Source of the DNA: Euptelea pleiosperma
Lineage: Eukaryota > Streptophyta > Magnoliopsida > Ranunculales > Eupteleaceae
DNA: 64,000 nt
NCBI GenBank assembly: GCA_035048495.1
Contig: CM068551.1
Location: 15,812,248-15,876,247 of the forward strand
Direction of reading: 5' to 3'
The notes beneath the pieces were generated by a model, which made no database searches, was not told the origin of the DNA, and saw nothing but the letters and a program-made list of their open reading frames with translations. The position numbers and the translations under genes were made by a program. Of the stretch, positions 1-12,000 are shown piece after piece. Position 1 is the first letter of the stretch, and every line of letters begins with the position of its first letter.

Positions 1-57
1 ATCTTAGAATGATTTCCTTTGGTCTTAAGTTTTGATAGCAGGGCAACTATGGTGCAG

Positions 58-3000
58 GTGCAGCAGAACTTTGTGGTTTTCTTGATTCCAAGCAAATAAG
101 GTAAAGTCTTTCCTTAGTATTGTTATGTTTTACTTTTGTTTGTGATGCTGTCTAATAACTTTTCGGCTATAGGGAAACAAATAACTCTAGTGTTCTCTTT
201 AGACCAAGTTGCATTTTTTTAATGTTTATATTTCACTTAGTTTCTCTTGCAATGAAATCAATGTAATTAGCTCAACTTGGTTTCTCTAAAATAAACTTGG
301 TGCATTGCATTCTTTAGCCTAGAAGTATGACATTATTTCTTATCAACTCTTTCTACTTAGGGACCTAGTAGGCTAAGTGTAGTGAGACTTAGTTCCTTTC
401 ATATTTTATATTGGATCTACAGGCATAGTTGTCTTTTTTTCCTCTTTTTGTTCTCTATTTAAAGGGTCTTATATAATATTTTGCTTACCAAAATATTAAT
501 GGGATTAATAGGGGTAAAGATGAGGGTTGCGCATCCCATACACGCAATCATCACGTGTATGTACAAGTGGTTAGTGAGTGATGCTTAAACACATCTAGCA
601 TGTTTGTGTATCCCTAAAATCTATGTTGCCTCGACACTGGTATAGATGTCAAGTACGATAAGGGATATGATTGAGTACTGGTGGAAGAATTTATGCCTAG
701 GTCCACGTAATATTAAAGGTCCCTACTTCATTATTCTTGAGACAACAATAAGTTAGTTGATTCTTCGGCGTATAGTTCTGATGCACAAAATAATTATTGG
801 TTCTCATTTGAAGAAATCTTGGGCATATTTGACCCATTATGTTGAAATGGGTATTTTCAATCTTCGTATGTAAATTTGGTTCATCTCTTTCACTTGTGTT
901 AATCGTTCGTGGATATGGTAGTTTCTCGAAAATTGAAATATTGTGGAAAATCAATTGAAATTGAGGATTCATTCATTTTATTGGATACAGATATATGAAG
1001 GATCAGGGTATCATAGCTTGAAAGTGAGCCAATGTTTGTTTATTTAAATGAACTACTAGTTCATTGATTTTTGCACATTTTATAGTCATGATTGAGGTTT
1101 CTAACTTCCAATATCTCATCGTTTGCTTGTGATCAGATTTAAATTCAAATGAAGATTTTGATGTCGCAATGAGGTTTTTGTAGCTAAAATAGTGACTTAA
1201 GAGTACTTTTTTTTGCAGAAGGGGTTTAATTACTCGCAACTTCAAGGAAGCAGTCGATTTGTTTCATCTACGGTTTGGGGTAAGTGCTTAATTTTAGCAT
1301 TGTGCCCTTGCAAGCCATTCAAGGATTTACAATTGGTTGTATTGTTGATTATTTAGACATATGAATTGGTTTATTATCGCTTTACAGATGGATGTTTTAT
1401 CATATATGTAAATTACACGGGGTAATATGGGCTTTCTTCGGAAAGTTGTATCCTCCGAATTTTATGTTAGGAGAATAAGTGCCATAACTATGTCATAAGG
1501 AGAACTAATTATCCAGATTGAATCATGTACTGATATGTTGTCGTACTCAGTACATCCAACAGGCTTTGAGATGAGGCATGAAAAGAGAAGCATGGCTACC
1601 TTAAGGGTGGGCTATGGTGTTAATAGAGGTTACTGCATTCTGGTTTAACAAAAATTGTTTAAACAGTCTAGTGGACCCAATACATCTACTATAGGACACT
1701 CGTCAACGTTGAGTTATCGTTCTGCAGACAGTGTGACACACGTGGCAACAAAAGCCAAGGGAAAGTACGAAGCAAGGAGTCCAATGTAATTTATAAGAAC
1801 AACAGGAACTTGCTGATAAAGGGTCACAAAGACGAACAAATATTTAAGTTGATGGGAACTAACACTAGTTCTTTGTCTTCCAGGGCTCCAATCATTGTCT
1901 TTGTGCGTTTCATTCTGGGGACCGTTCCTGCAAGGATCAGTTGACAAGCCTGCAAGATGAAGAAGACGAGGGAGGGCAGTTTAGATCATCTAAAGATAAT
2001 CAAGACTCCACAGTAGAGGTTACTAATAGGGTTAGATTAAAAGAACATCAAATTCAGGAAGGACAACGGACATGAGGGTGGCAAAGGACAGTGTAAGTGC
2101 AGTTAGACCTCTTAATAGTAGTCTCGGACAATACAAACAAGGGTAAGGATGAACCCGTTGTTGCCAGATCTAGTGCAGAGGCCGAATTCAGAGCAATGAC
2201 TCATGGATTGTGTGAGATGCTCTAGTTGAAGGTGTTAGTTGTTGAACTTGGTTTCCCAGTCTCAAGATCTGTGAGCTTGTACTGTGACAACAAGGCCTCC
2301 ATCAGCATTGCTCACAATCCCGTTCAGCGTGACCGTACCAAGCACATCGAGGTGGGTTGCCACTTCATTAGAGAGAAGATTGTCTCTGCGGCAGTATGCA
2401 CACCTTTTGTGAAGACTGATGAACAAGTCACAGATGTTTTCACTAAGGGAGTTCCCAATTGGCAACTCCATAAGTGTTTGTGCAAGTTGGGCATGCGAGA
2501 TATCGATGCACCAACTTGAGGGGAGTGTTATCATATACGTATTTTCTATGTATTTTTATGTTCTAGGGGTAGTAATGTAAATACTCCCCTTGAGGGATAT
2601 ACTTGTCTTTTGTAATTCTTTCTTTACATAAATATGATTTATGGAGTCATTGTGACCTAATCACATGACATCCTTCTTTCTTTTCTCTCTTCTTCCTAAA
2701 CCTAACCCTAACCCTAATTCTAAGATTCAACTCCATGGAGCGGTACTCCGCTTTTGCGTTGGAGAATTGACAAAGTTCGATATCATGTACATGATGTAGA
2801 AAGAAGTCGAAGGACGAGCTCTAGACGATCACCTAATTGCCATCCTATACCGGACTATCGGTCACTGAAGACTGAGTTCCCAGACGAACACATACGCAAG
2901 CGACAGCTAGTCGCTTCTTGCTACTCCATGAAACTAGATTAACCCTAAAATAAGTGCAGTACCCCGATGTAGACTGCTTGTCTGTAACTGATCCTGCCCA

Positions 3001-6000
3001 ATCAGCATATGTATAGGCCTCAACCCGCAAGTGTCCATGCTTGCCAAATAGGAGTCATTTTCCTGGTGAACCCTTGAGATAACGCAGAACTCTGTGTACT
3101 ACCTCAAGGTGTGGAGAGCGAGGTGCATGCATGAACTGACTAATGACACCGACTATAGTTGTAAACATGGTTTTAAAATTCGGCGAAATTAGCCGAATTA
3201 ATTTCGAATTTTGAATGACCGAATTAAAGTGTACATGTATTAAAAAAATTACAAAAATTCGCCGAATTATTTCGAAGTAAACAGTAAAAATTCGGCTAAT
3301 TTCTCAAAGTTTGGCCTTTTTAGTACAAAAATTGCAAAAAATCGTCGAATTAATTCGTTTAATTCGAAGTGAACACTTAACTTAGAGAAGTTGGGAGAAT
3401 TTTTGCCAAAACATTGGTAAAACACATTGATTTTTAAGGATATGAGAAAACAAGCATGATAAAACATTTATAACGTATTATATCATAAAAACAACCATTT
3501 AGAGCAACCTAGGCAAGATTAATATCGTTTCACTCATTTTGGCAAAACATCTTTAAACTTCTCTAAGTTGGAGAGTTTTTACAGAAATTCTCTAAATCGA
3601 ATTGAACTTCCCCGAATTAATTCCAAATTTTAACTGACCGAAGTCGAAGTTTAGAATCTTGGTTGTAAACAAAAACATCATTCATCATTTTTTATGTAAT
3701 TCTATTAAGTGACTCCATGGTTATTGATTTTATATATCTACTAGTGGAGAGACACAATGCACATGTGGAATTAAAAAGAAAAAAGATGAAGTGACCAAAA
3801 TGCCCTTGTTTATATTAACTTGTATTAGATATTGCTGGGGTCTTTTGGGAAAGGAGTAGCAAAAGGCAACTACGGCGAAACGTTGACCTAAACTAACGGT
3901 TTAATTGGATGGTGCAGATTTTTCAAATTCAAGCCAACTTTTCATGAAGTTAATGTCAGAATGGACTGATTTTTTGTGAGGATGGTCTCCACGGTATGGA
4001 CAACTCAATTTGCAATTGGAGTTTGCAACATGATTACCATGCCACCCTACAGCCGGGTGTAGGAATTGGGTACCTTTTTGTGTATATATACAACATATAT
4101 ATGTACTAAAATATTAAGGAATAAGGATTACATATGTATATATATGTATTAAAATAAAATTTAAGATTAGTGGCTAAAAAGAATAAAATGTTCCTATCTT
4201 ATGGTTTATCAGTTTACTTTACCTTGTCGGAAAAAAAAAATACAGTTGGAGATGTTACAAATGAGAAATGGAGGAAAGGGATGAAAGAGTGAATTTCGTC
4301 AAATTTCTTCTTCCCATAAATGGTCATTTGCACGTGAGACAGCGCCAATACACATGCATATTGGACTAATACTTACATGAGATGGAATGACTAAGATAAT
4401 ATGAGGTGTGTCATTTCTACCTATAAATTCCACCACTGAACTGTTCTAGACCCAACTGAATCTTGGTTACTGCTTACCTTTCTGAATTGCAGCATTTCCT
4501 TTTTTTTAGTTATTCTTTGATTGTAATGACATATTGTTGCACTCCCACAATTGTTTTTTTACTTTTAAATTTTTAATACTATCTTGATATTCAAGTCAAA
4601 AGATTTCTGAAAAGAAGATTTGTACTTGGTTGTTTGCCTACTGAAATGACATTGCATGCATTTATCATGTGCAATGTATTAAAACATATCATCCCTTACT
4701 ATTTGACATGAGACCAGGTTCCAATGTTATGTTTAGTCCGACTCTTAATTTTGCAACAGAAACCCCTTTCTCTATATTTGTCTGTTCCATATTTTTTTTT
4801 AATTCTTCTTCTTGCATCAGTCATCATCATCATCATCATCATCATAAGCCTTATCGGGGTCGGCTACACAAATCTGGTTCCTCCACCAATACTCCCTCCA
4901 TATTTTCTGTGACAAATGCAGTATTTGGTTCCATAGGCTTCTAAACCTGTCACCTCTTTGTATCTAGATCCTGCCATTGACCATCATTACTTTTTTTTTC
5001 CCTGCAGAATATAATAGTAGTAGTTTCTCACAGTTCTTAATATTTTCTACTATTGCTGCAGATGACATTCACTCCAGCACTCAGCAGGGAGTTCCGCCCT
5101 TATAAACCAGACCCAGCTCCATTGCTACATATCTGTTCAACTTGGAATGTCCATCCTAATGAAGTTATGATGGTCGGTGATAGCCTTAAAGATGATGTGA
5201 GTGGCTTTTATTATTTTCTAGTCCTGTTTTCTGCATTTTTGATATGTCAAGACATGCTACTCTTTTGTGTTTTTGACAAGTAAATGATTTGTATTAATAG
5301 AGAGAAAGAGAGGAAAGTGACCCTCTGTACAAGAGAAGGGAGAAAAGCTAAAGTGGAAAACCATCTCTAACCATGCAAAAATATGCAAACTCTCGAGCCA
5401 TTCAGGTCCTCTTCCAATCTAAAAATAAAATCTTTAAACCGAATGCCTTTAAACTCTTCCATGATGGATATCCAAAAAAATAGTAACGCCTTAATCTTCA
5501 AAGCCCCTATCTCTCACTTTATTTTCAAAAATATGATAATTTCTTTTTTTTCTCAAATGGTCCAGTAGATGGCGAAAGGAAGAAGGTGCAATAGGATGCA
5601 GCTCTGAGAATCAAAGGCCTTAACTGACCACCCAGAAATTCTCCATCACAGAATATGGAACAGTCCAGCAGATCCCAAAGAGCTTAAAAAACTTGCTCCG
5701 TACCCCATACATGGGAGGGCAATGTATAAGGAGATGGTCCACTGACTCTCCATTGGATCTACAAATTAGGACTGAGTGAAATTCTAAGCATTCTCCAAGG
5801 GCTTCGGATAGCTGCATTGAATAACCTCTCTGATATTGAAATCTATTCAGACTCTAAATATGCAGTTATATCTCAAAATGTTCAAACTCCATGGATGGGA
5901 AATCATATGGTTAGAAATCATGGCTATTCTTAACGTGCTTATAGACTGGAGAATTCATCATATCTTTAGAGAAGCAAAAAAAGCAGCAGATCACCTAACT

Positions 6001-9000
6001 TTTAAATGTACATTCCCTTTTTGTGTAGTGTCTCCTTTGAGTTTTCCTACTGAACTCCTCAAAATTATTGACGAGGACGCTAGAGGTTGTAAATATCCAC
6101 ATATCTAATCTCTTTTTTGGTGATTAATAAATCTGGAAAGGGTCTGCCTAAAGATGATTTAGAGTCAGAATCTTGTTGCGTAAAGCCACCTTGTAAGGGA
6201 CATGGGACAGCCAAACACGCCCAACCTTGAATGAAAATACCTTGTACTCATAAACCTTGCAAATGCCTTTCCATACACCAACACCATAAGAAGAAGAGGT
6301 CACATTGCTCTCCCACCCATGAGGCCTACATTCGTATTTAGAAGCTATCACCCTGCACCAGAGATTTTCCAGTTCTCTCCACAGCCATTTACCCAAGAGA
6401 GCTCTATTCATATCTCTGAGATGTCTGAAGTCCAAGCTCCTCCTTTCTTCGGTATGCAAACTGTCTTTTCAATCAATAAGTAGGAAGCCTCTCCACCTTA
6501 CATCCCCAATAGCCTACCAACCCTTCTAAGTTGATCACATCCCCTACTCCAAAAACCTAACTCTTGGAGGGATTCTTACAGAGACCTGACGTTTCAGAAC
6601 ATCTAACTATCTAAGAACACACCTCAAGTATGTAAGTTGATTGTGTGAGGCACTAGTAAAGAACATTGTGTCATCAAAACATCTAAGAACACACCTCAAG
6701 TATCTAAGTTGATTGTGTGCGGCACTAGTAAAGAACAATGTGTCATCAACAAATTGGAGATGAGAGATAACCCCTTTCTTGGTCATTCTGCTGAGAGCTT
6801 CCACTACCACTATGAATAAGAAGGGAGACAACGTGTTTCCTTGTCTTGAGCCTTTGAAGCTTCTGAAATAGCTGGCAGGAGAACCATTGACCAGAAAGAA
6901 AAGAACGCACTAGAGATGCAAGCTTTGATCTTGCTTGTCCACTTAACACCGAAGCCCAACCTACCAAGTAAATATAATTAAAAACTCTAATTGACATGAT
7001 CGTAGGCCTTCTTTATATCTATCTTGCATAGAATACACGATTCTAATGACCTGATGCTAGAATCTAAACATTTGTTAGCAACAAGTACTCCATCCAAAAT
7101 TTGACGGCCTTTGACAAATGTCCCTCAGGACTTCTAGATACTCAAATCCATCACCTCCTTTCATCCTTGAAGCTTATACTTTTGAGATGATTTTGTACAT
7201 ACTAACCAAAATAACCGGCTTGAAATCTCCAAATGATTCCACTCCTTTCTTTAGGATAAGGGCGATGAAGGTATTGTTGGAGCTTCAATCTAGATAAGCA
7301 TCACCTTGAAATTCTTGAACCACCTTCATGAAGTTTTCACCTACAGCCACTAAACTCCAGCAACACTAAAAGAACACAAGCAAAAAACTATCAGGACTAG
7401 GTGCCTGGTCACCACTAAGGTCTCGAATAGCATTAATGATCTCCTCAAAGGGTCTCTATGGCCATTCACACAGAGTTAGGTTGATATGGTCAAACTCAAG
7501 CCCATTAAGGACATGCTTGATATGACCAGAATCTGTATAAAGCTTCGAGTAAAAACCCACAATGAGTCAAGTGATACTATTAGATCTCCTGGCTTTAGCA
7601 ATGTGATGGAAGAATTCGGTGTTCCTATCACCTGCTTAAGCCACCTAACCTTAGTTGCATGAAACGAAAGCAAGTGCAGGAGTGAATGCGAGAGCAAGAG
7701 CAAGGAAGCGGGTGTTATAAGGAAGCCCTAGGGTTTGGAACGCATGGGAAGCATTCGTACAAAATATATACGGAATAAAATTATTTTAAAGAAACATATT
7801 ATTGTCATAGGTCCAAAAATTCTAAAAATTAGTGATTAATAAATTCTATTTGAAGTTTAGAATGTTATTTTTGTGGTAGAATACATCATCTTGTAACTTC
7901 TTTAGTTCTTTAGAACATAGGAGAATCATTGAGCTTTGTTTCCAAACTTTCCTGTCAAATGCTTCTTATTTAACTAATTAAGAGTACGTCTCAAACTACT
8001 TTGGGTTTTTGTCAACTTAGAATTGCTAGTCCGAAGAGATCCTAAGTAAGAAGCACGGTTTTAAGTGTAACCCTACATAGGAGTTTCCTCCAACTAAGCA
8101 CCTAACTTTGGATTGCTGCCTCCAACTAATCTCCTCTAGTCTTGCTAGCTTAAAGAAATCATTCTTCATTTTCACCCTTCTACCTTTAGAAGGGGAAATG
8201 TTTCTCGACTCCTCCTTGCAGACAATAGTAGCGTTTACACTAAGGAGTTACCCCAACTTGCAATCGACTCTCCTTAACACCTCCTTGTTCCACTTCTTTA
8301 GGTTGGACTTGAAATATTTAACTTTCATCCAAAATGCTTAACCAACCTTGCCAGTGAATTAAAACCAGCTCCACTAAGATGCTCACTAAATCCACAAACC
8401 TTAGGACTTGCAACCATATATTCTCATATCTAAAGGGGGAAGGACGTCTCTTAGGCAACCACAATCAAGTAGAATAAGAGCATAATCTAAAGCCGACTTA
8501 TGGATGAGCTCTTGAGCAATCATTAAAACGACACTCCCAACAATCCGAAACAAGGAATTTATCTAGTCTACTCAAGGTAGGATTATCCTAGTTATTGGAG
8601 CATGTGTAACGACCACCACTAAACGTGAGGTTCATCAGGTGATGTCTACCAACAAAATCTGCAAATTTCCTCATGCTTTTGGTAATCCTACATTTTTTTT
8701 CGAAAGAAAACGATATCAAATTGACATCTCTACCAATGCACCAAGGGGCATTCCACAAACTACAGATATAGTCAAGCTCCTAGAAATCTGGTCTCAACTT
8801 CTTATCACTAGGCCCATAAACTTTGGGCAACACCCATTGGAAATGGTCAGCAATAAGAACAAATAATAAAGACCAAAAACGCTTCTATCAGAAAGTCTTC
8901 CACAATCTCAACATTACAGTCTCACACTACCAAGCATACACCCTGCGGACCTTAAAGTTGGAAGAGCATGCCACGCAAGCCCACGCCTACCACAACATTC

Positions 9001-12000
9001 CACAATTCAGTTGTTCATAACATCTAATTTAGTTTCTTTAGGAATAACTATATTTGCCTTCACTTCTTTATAAGGTAGCGAATTACAGCTCTCTGATCCC
9101 TACTATCCATTCTCTTGATGTTCCAGGGCAAAATTCTATAGTTATGCTTGACTAATTTCTCCCCCCTTCCCCATCCTTCTGAGTCTCTGACTATCTTCTC
9201 TCTAGAAATTCCTTCAAAATTCACGAGGCATTGTAAATTCTAAACTTCTCTATGCAGTTTCATCTTAATATTATCGACATTTGGATCCCTGTTCTGAGAG
9301 GAACACAAAGTTTCATCCTGAACAACACGAATATTACACCCCAGTTGGAGCTCATATTCCAAAATCAGATCAATAATTTCCCTCCCTTGATCTTCAACCT
9401 CTTCCTCTTTGCCGGGGACCATCCTTTGTTCACCTCCACTCCCCATATTGGAAACAATCTCATGGTGCTTCTCAATAGCATTAAACAGGTTCTGAACCTC
9501 TGCTTAAACCCCATTATAGGAAAACCGTCCCAAAATGGCCTAACCTCCATAGTCTTTACCAAGACTCATTTAGAATCATCACCCCAATTTTGACTATCCT
9601 TCTTCATAAACTGAGACGACAAAGAATTTGTATTAGAATACAATTTTGTTGGACTGGTTAACTAAAAGTGGTTTCACCCTAGCCCCTTCCAATTGGTCTT
9701 CCACCCTATGAAGATCCTCCTCACAGAGCTCATTCGCCCGTGAGACCCTTTTCTTAGACCTCCTCCTGTAGATCACAATGCGAGAATGCATTCTTTACAT
9801 CAAGCTGATACAACAACCAATGCAAAGAAGCAGCTAAGGAAATAATCACATGCACAAAGGAAAGCTTGGCAACCGGTGAGAAGGCCTCACTATAATCAAC
9901 ACCATATGACTAAGTATACCCCTTGACAACAAGGAGGGCCTTAAGTCTCTCGATAGGTCCATCTGGGAGGAACTTCACAATGTACACCCAACGACAACCA
10001 ACATCGTGCTTCCTCAGAGGTAAAGTAATCAAATCCCATGTACCATTAGAATGCAAAACATCCATCTCAGCAACCAAAGCGTCACATCACCCAAGAGATG
10101 AAAGAGCTTTTTAGAGATTATTAGGAATAGAAAGGACGACATAAGCAGCGAAAAACTGATAGACATGAGACAAAGAATCAAACGACACAAACTTAGTGAG
10201 ATGATGTTTAGTACACGAACGTGTACCTTTCTATAATGTAATGGGAAGGTCTGAAGAAGATGTAGGCAAGACAGGATCTGGCGGCAAAGAAGCAGAAGGT
10301 GGAAGATGAGGCAGGCACTGGAAGATGGCGGCAACATACATAAGTGCGAAGCGACAGTGCTGTCAGATCTGGCACATGTGAATCCTGCCAACTAGAAGAA
10401 GAAACAAACTCAACAAGAAGAGGAAGGGGGTGAGACTCAAAGTCAATCGAATAACTTGCACCAGAATTGAACGATACATGCTCTAAGAAAGTGAAGTCAG
10501 GACACAAAGAACCAACTAGAGACATGGTAAAAACAACGGTAACCCTTTGGAGTACGAGAGTATCCGAGAAACCCACACTTAATGGCGCGTAGGTCTAGTT
10601 TATCACTACCCAGGCCAAGACGTTGAACAAAACAGACAACCAAAAACACGTAGTGGAAGAAGAAACAGATGACTACTTGGAAATAGGAAGGAGAATGGAG
10701 ATTGACCATCAAGAATGGACATGGACATGCCGTTGATGAGATAGCACGTTGTAAGAACTGCCTCACTCCAAAATGATATAGGAGCATTCATTTCAAACAA
10801 GAGAACACGAACCACCTCAAGTAAATGACGATTCTTCCGTTCAGCCAACCCATTTTGTTGAGGCGTATGTGAACAAGAAATCTGATGGAAAATACCGTGA
10901 GATTTTTAAAATGAACGAAATGGTGAGAAGTCATTCTCTAGCATTATCAGAATGGAAAATTTAAATTTGCACACCAAATTGATTTTGAATTTCAGCATGA
11001 AACAATTTGAAAATTGAGAATAACTCAAAGCAATCTTTCATTAAATATAACCATGTCATTCTTGAAAAATCATCAACAAGAGTAACAAAATATCGAAACC
11101 CATTGCGAGATGGTACTTGGATGGGTCCCCACACATATGAATGAACTAAAGCAAAAGGTTTAACAACTCTAGAAGGAAAAGAAACTCTATGATGTTTCCC
11201 TAATCGACACAATCTATTCTCTAAACTAGACACATCATTGAACGAAGGAACCATGATCTTCAAAAAATGCAGTGACGGATGACCAAGCCAACAATGCCAC
11301 TGATGCGGTGTAAGGGAAGTCGTCTGAAATGTAGTAGTCTCCCCCCTCACCATCGAAATAATAGAGGCCACCAGACTAACACCCTCCGTAAGACTAAATG
11401 AAAATTTATGAACATACAAGACATACGATAAAGGTAAAGACTAAGAGAGGCTTGACCTATACCGAACACTTTTGCAGTTGTGCCATCGGCTAAGGTAACA
11501 TACTGAAAAGTATACTGGATGGAGGAAAACACACTTGTAGTCCCAGTCATGTTATTTGAAGCTTCAAAATCAATGACCCAAGGAGAGGAGGACCAAGAAA
11601 TTTGGGAAGCAAGACATGCAATACATGAGTGGGAAAGAGTAGTAGTATTGGAGGATGAAGCACCAGACTATTGTGGCTGAGCGGGTTTGGCATATTTGTT
11701 ATGAGAAATAGTCACAACTTCCATGTTAGCCGCTGACGACTGAACAAGTGCACCAGATGTAAAACCAGGGGTAGCACTCCCACTGTCACTATACAAAGCA
11801 TGGTTCGCCCAGTTGGCTGGTTTACCGTGTAAATCCCAACAATAAATCCATTGTATGGCCATCTATATCACAGTGTGTGCAATGATGAGGTCCACCGCGA
11901 CCTCACCCACGACCACTACTGAAGTCGCGATTTCCTCCCGCAATCTCCGCTACCACCTCTACCACCACCACATCCTCTACCATGAACACCACGGCTACCA

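Larger units (their letters stand above)
5268..9750 (-). mobile_element. L1-type LINE, near full length, dead, in HAD intron 3
   Basis: The minus strand holds, from right to left: an N-terminal endonuclease start ([19 protein letters not shown], about 9075-9131); reverse transcriptase ([15 protein letters not shown] and FVDD, about 6720-6830); a [17 protein letters not shown] block (6148-6459); and a zinc-binding RT tail ([13 protein letters not shown], 5620-5817). The 3' end near 5268-5310 is an A-rich end after AATACAAATCATTTACTTG. Stops and frameshifts occur throughout. It is interrupted by an opposite-strand RNase H piece at 5767-6120, and its 5' side abuts the Copia at about 9750. Confidence 0.85.

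Noticed and set aside
697..1245. Two minus-strand frames of 80-91 codons
   Set aside because: They lie antisense in HAD intron 1 and overlap a confirmed exon; no domain.
2693..2722. Telomere-like CCTAAACCCTAACCCTAA run
   Set aside because: Only about three imperfect units within or next to a Copia LTR; no sign of a telomere or interstitial telomeric array.
4669..4944. Frame with a poly-His stretch
   Set aside because: Comes from the (ATC)n microsatellite in a HAD intron.
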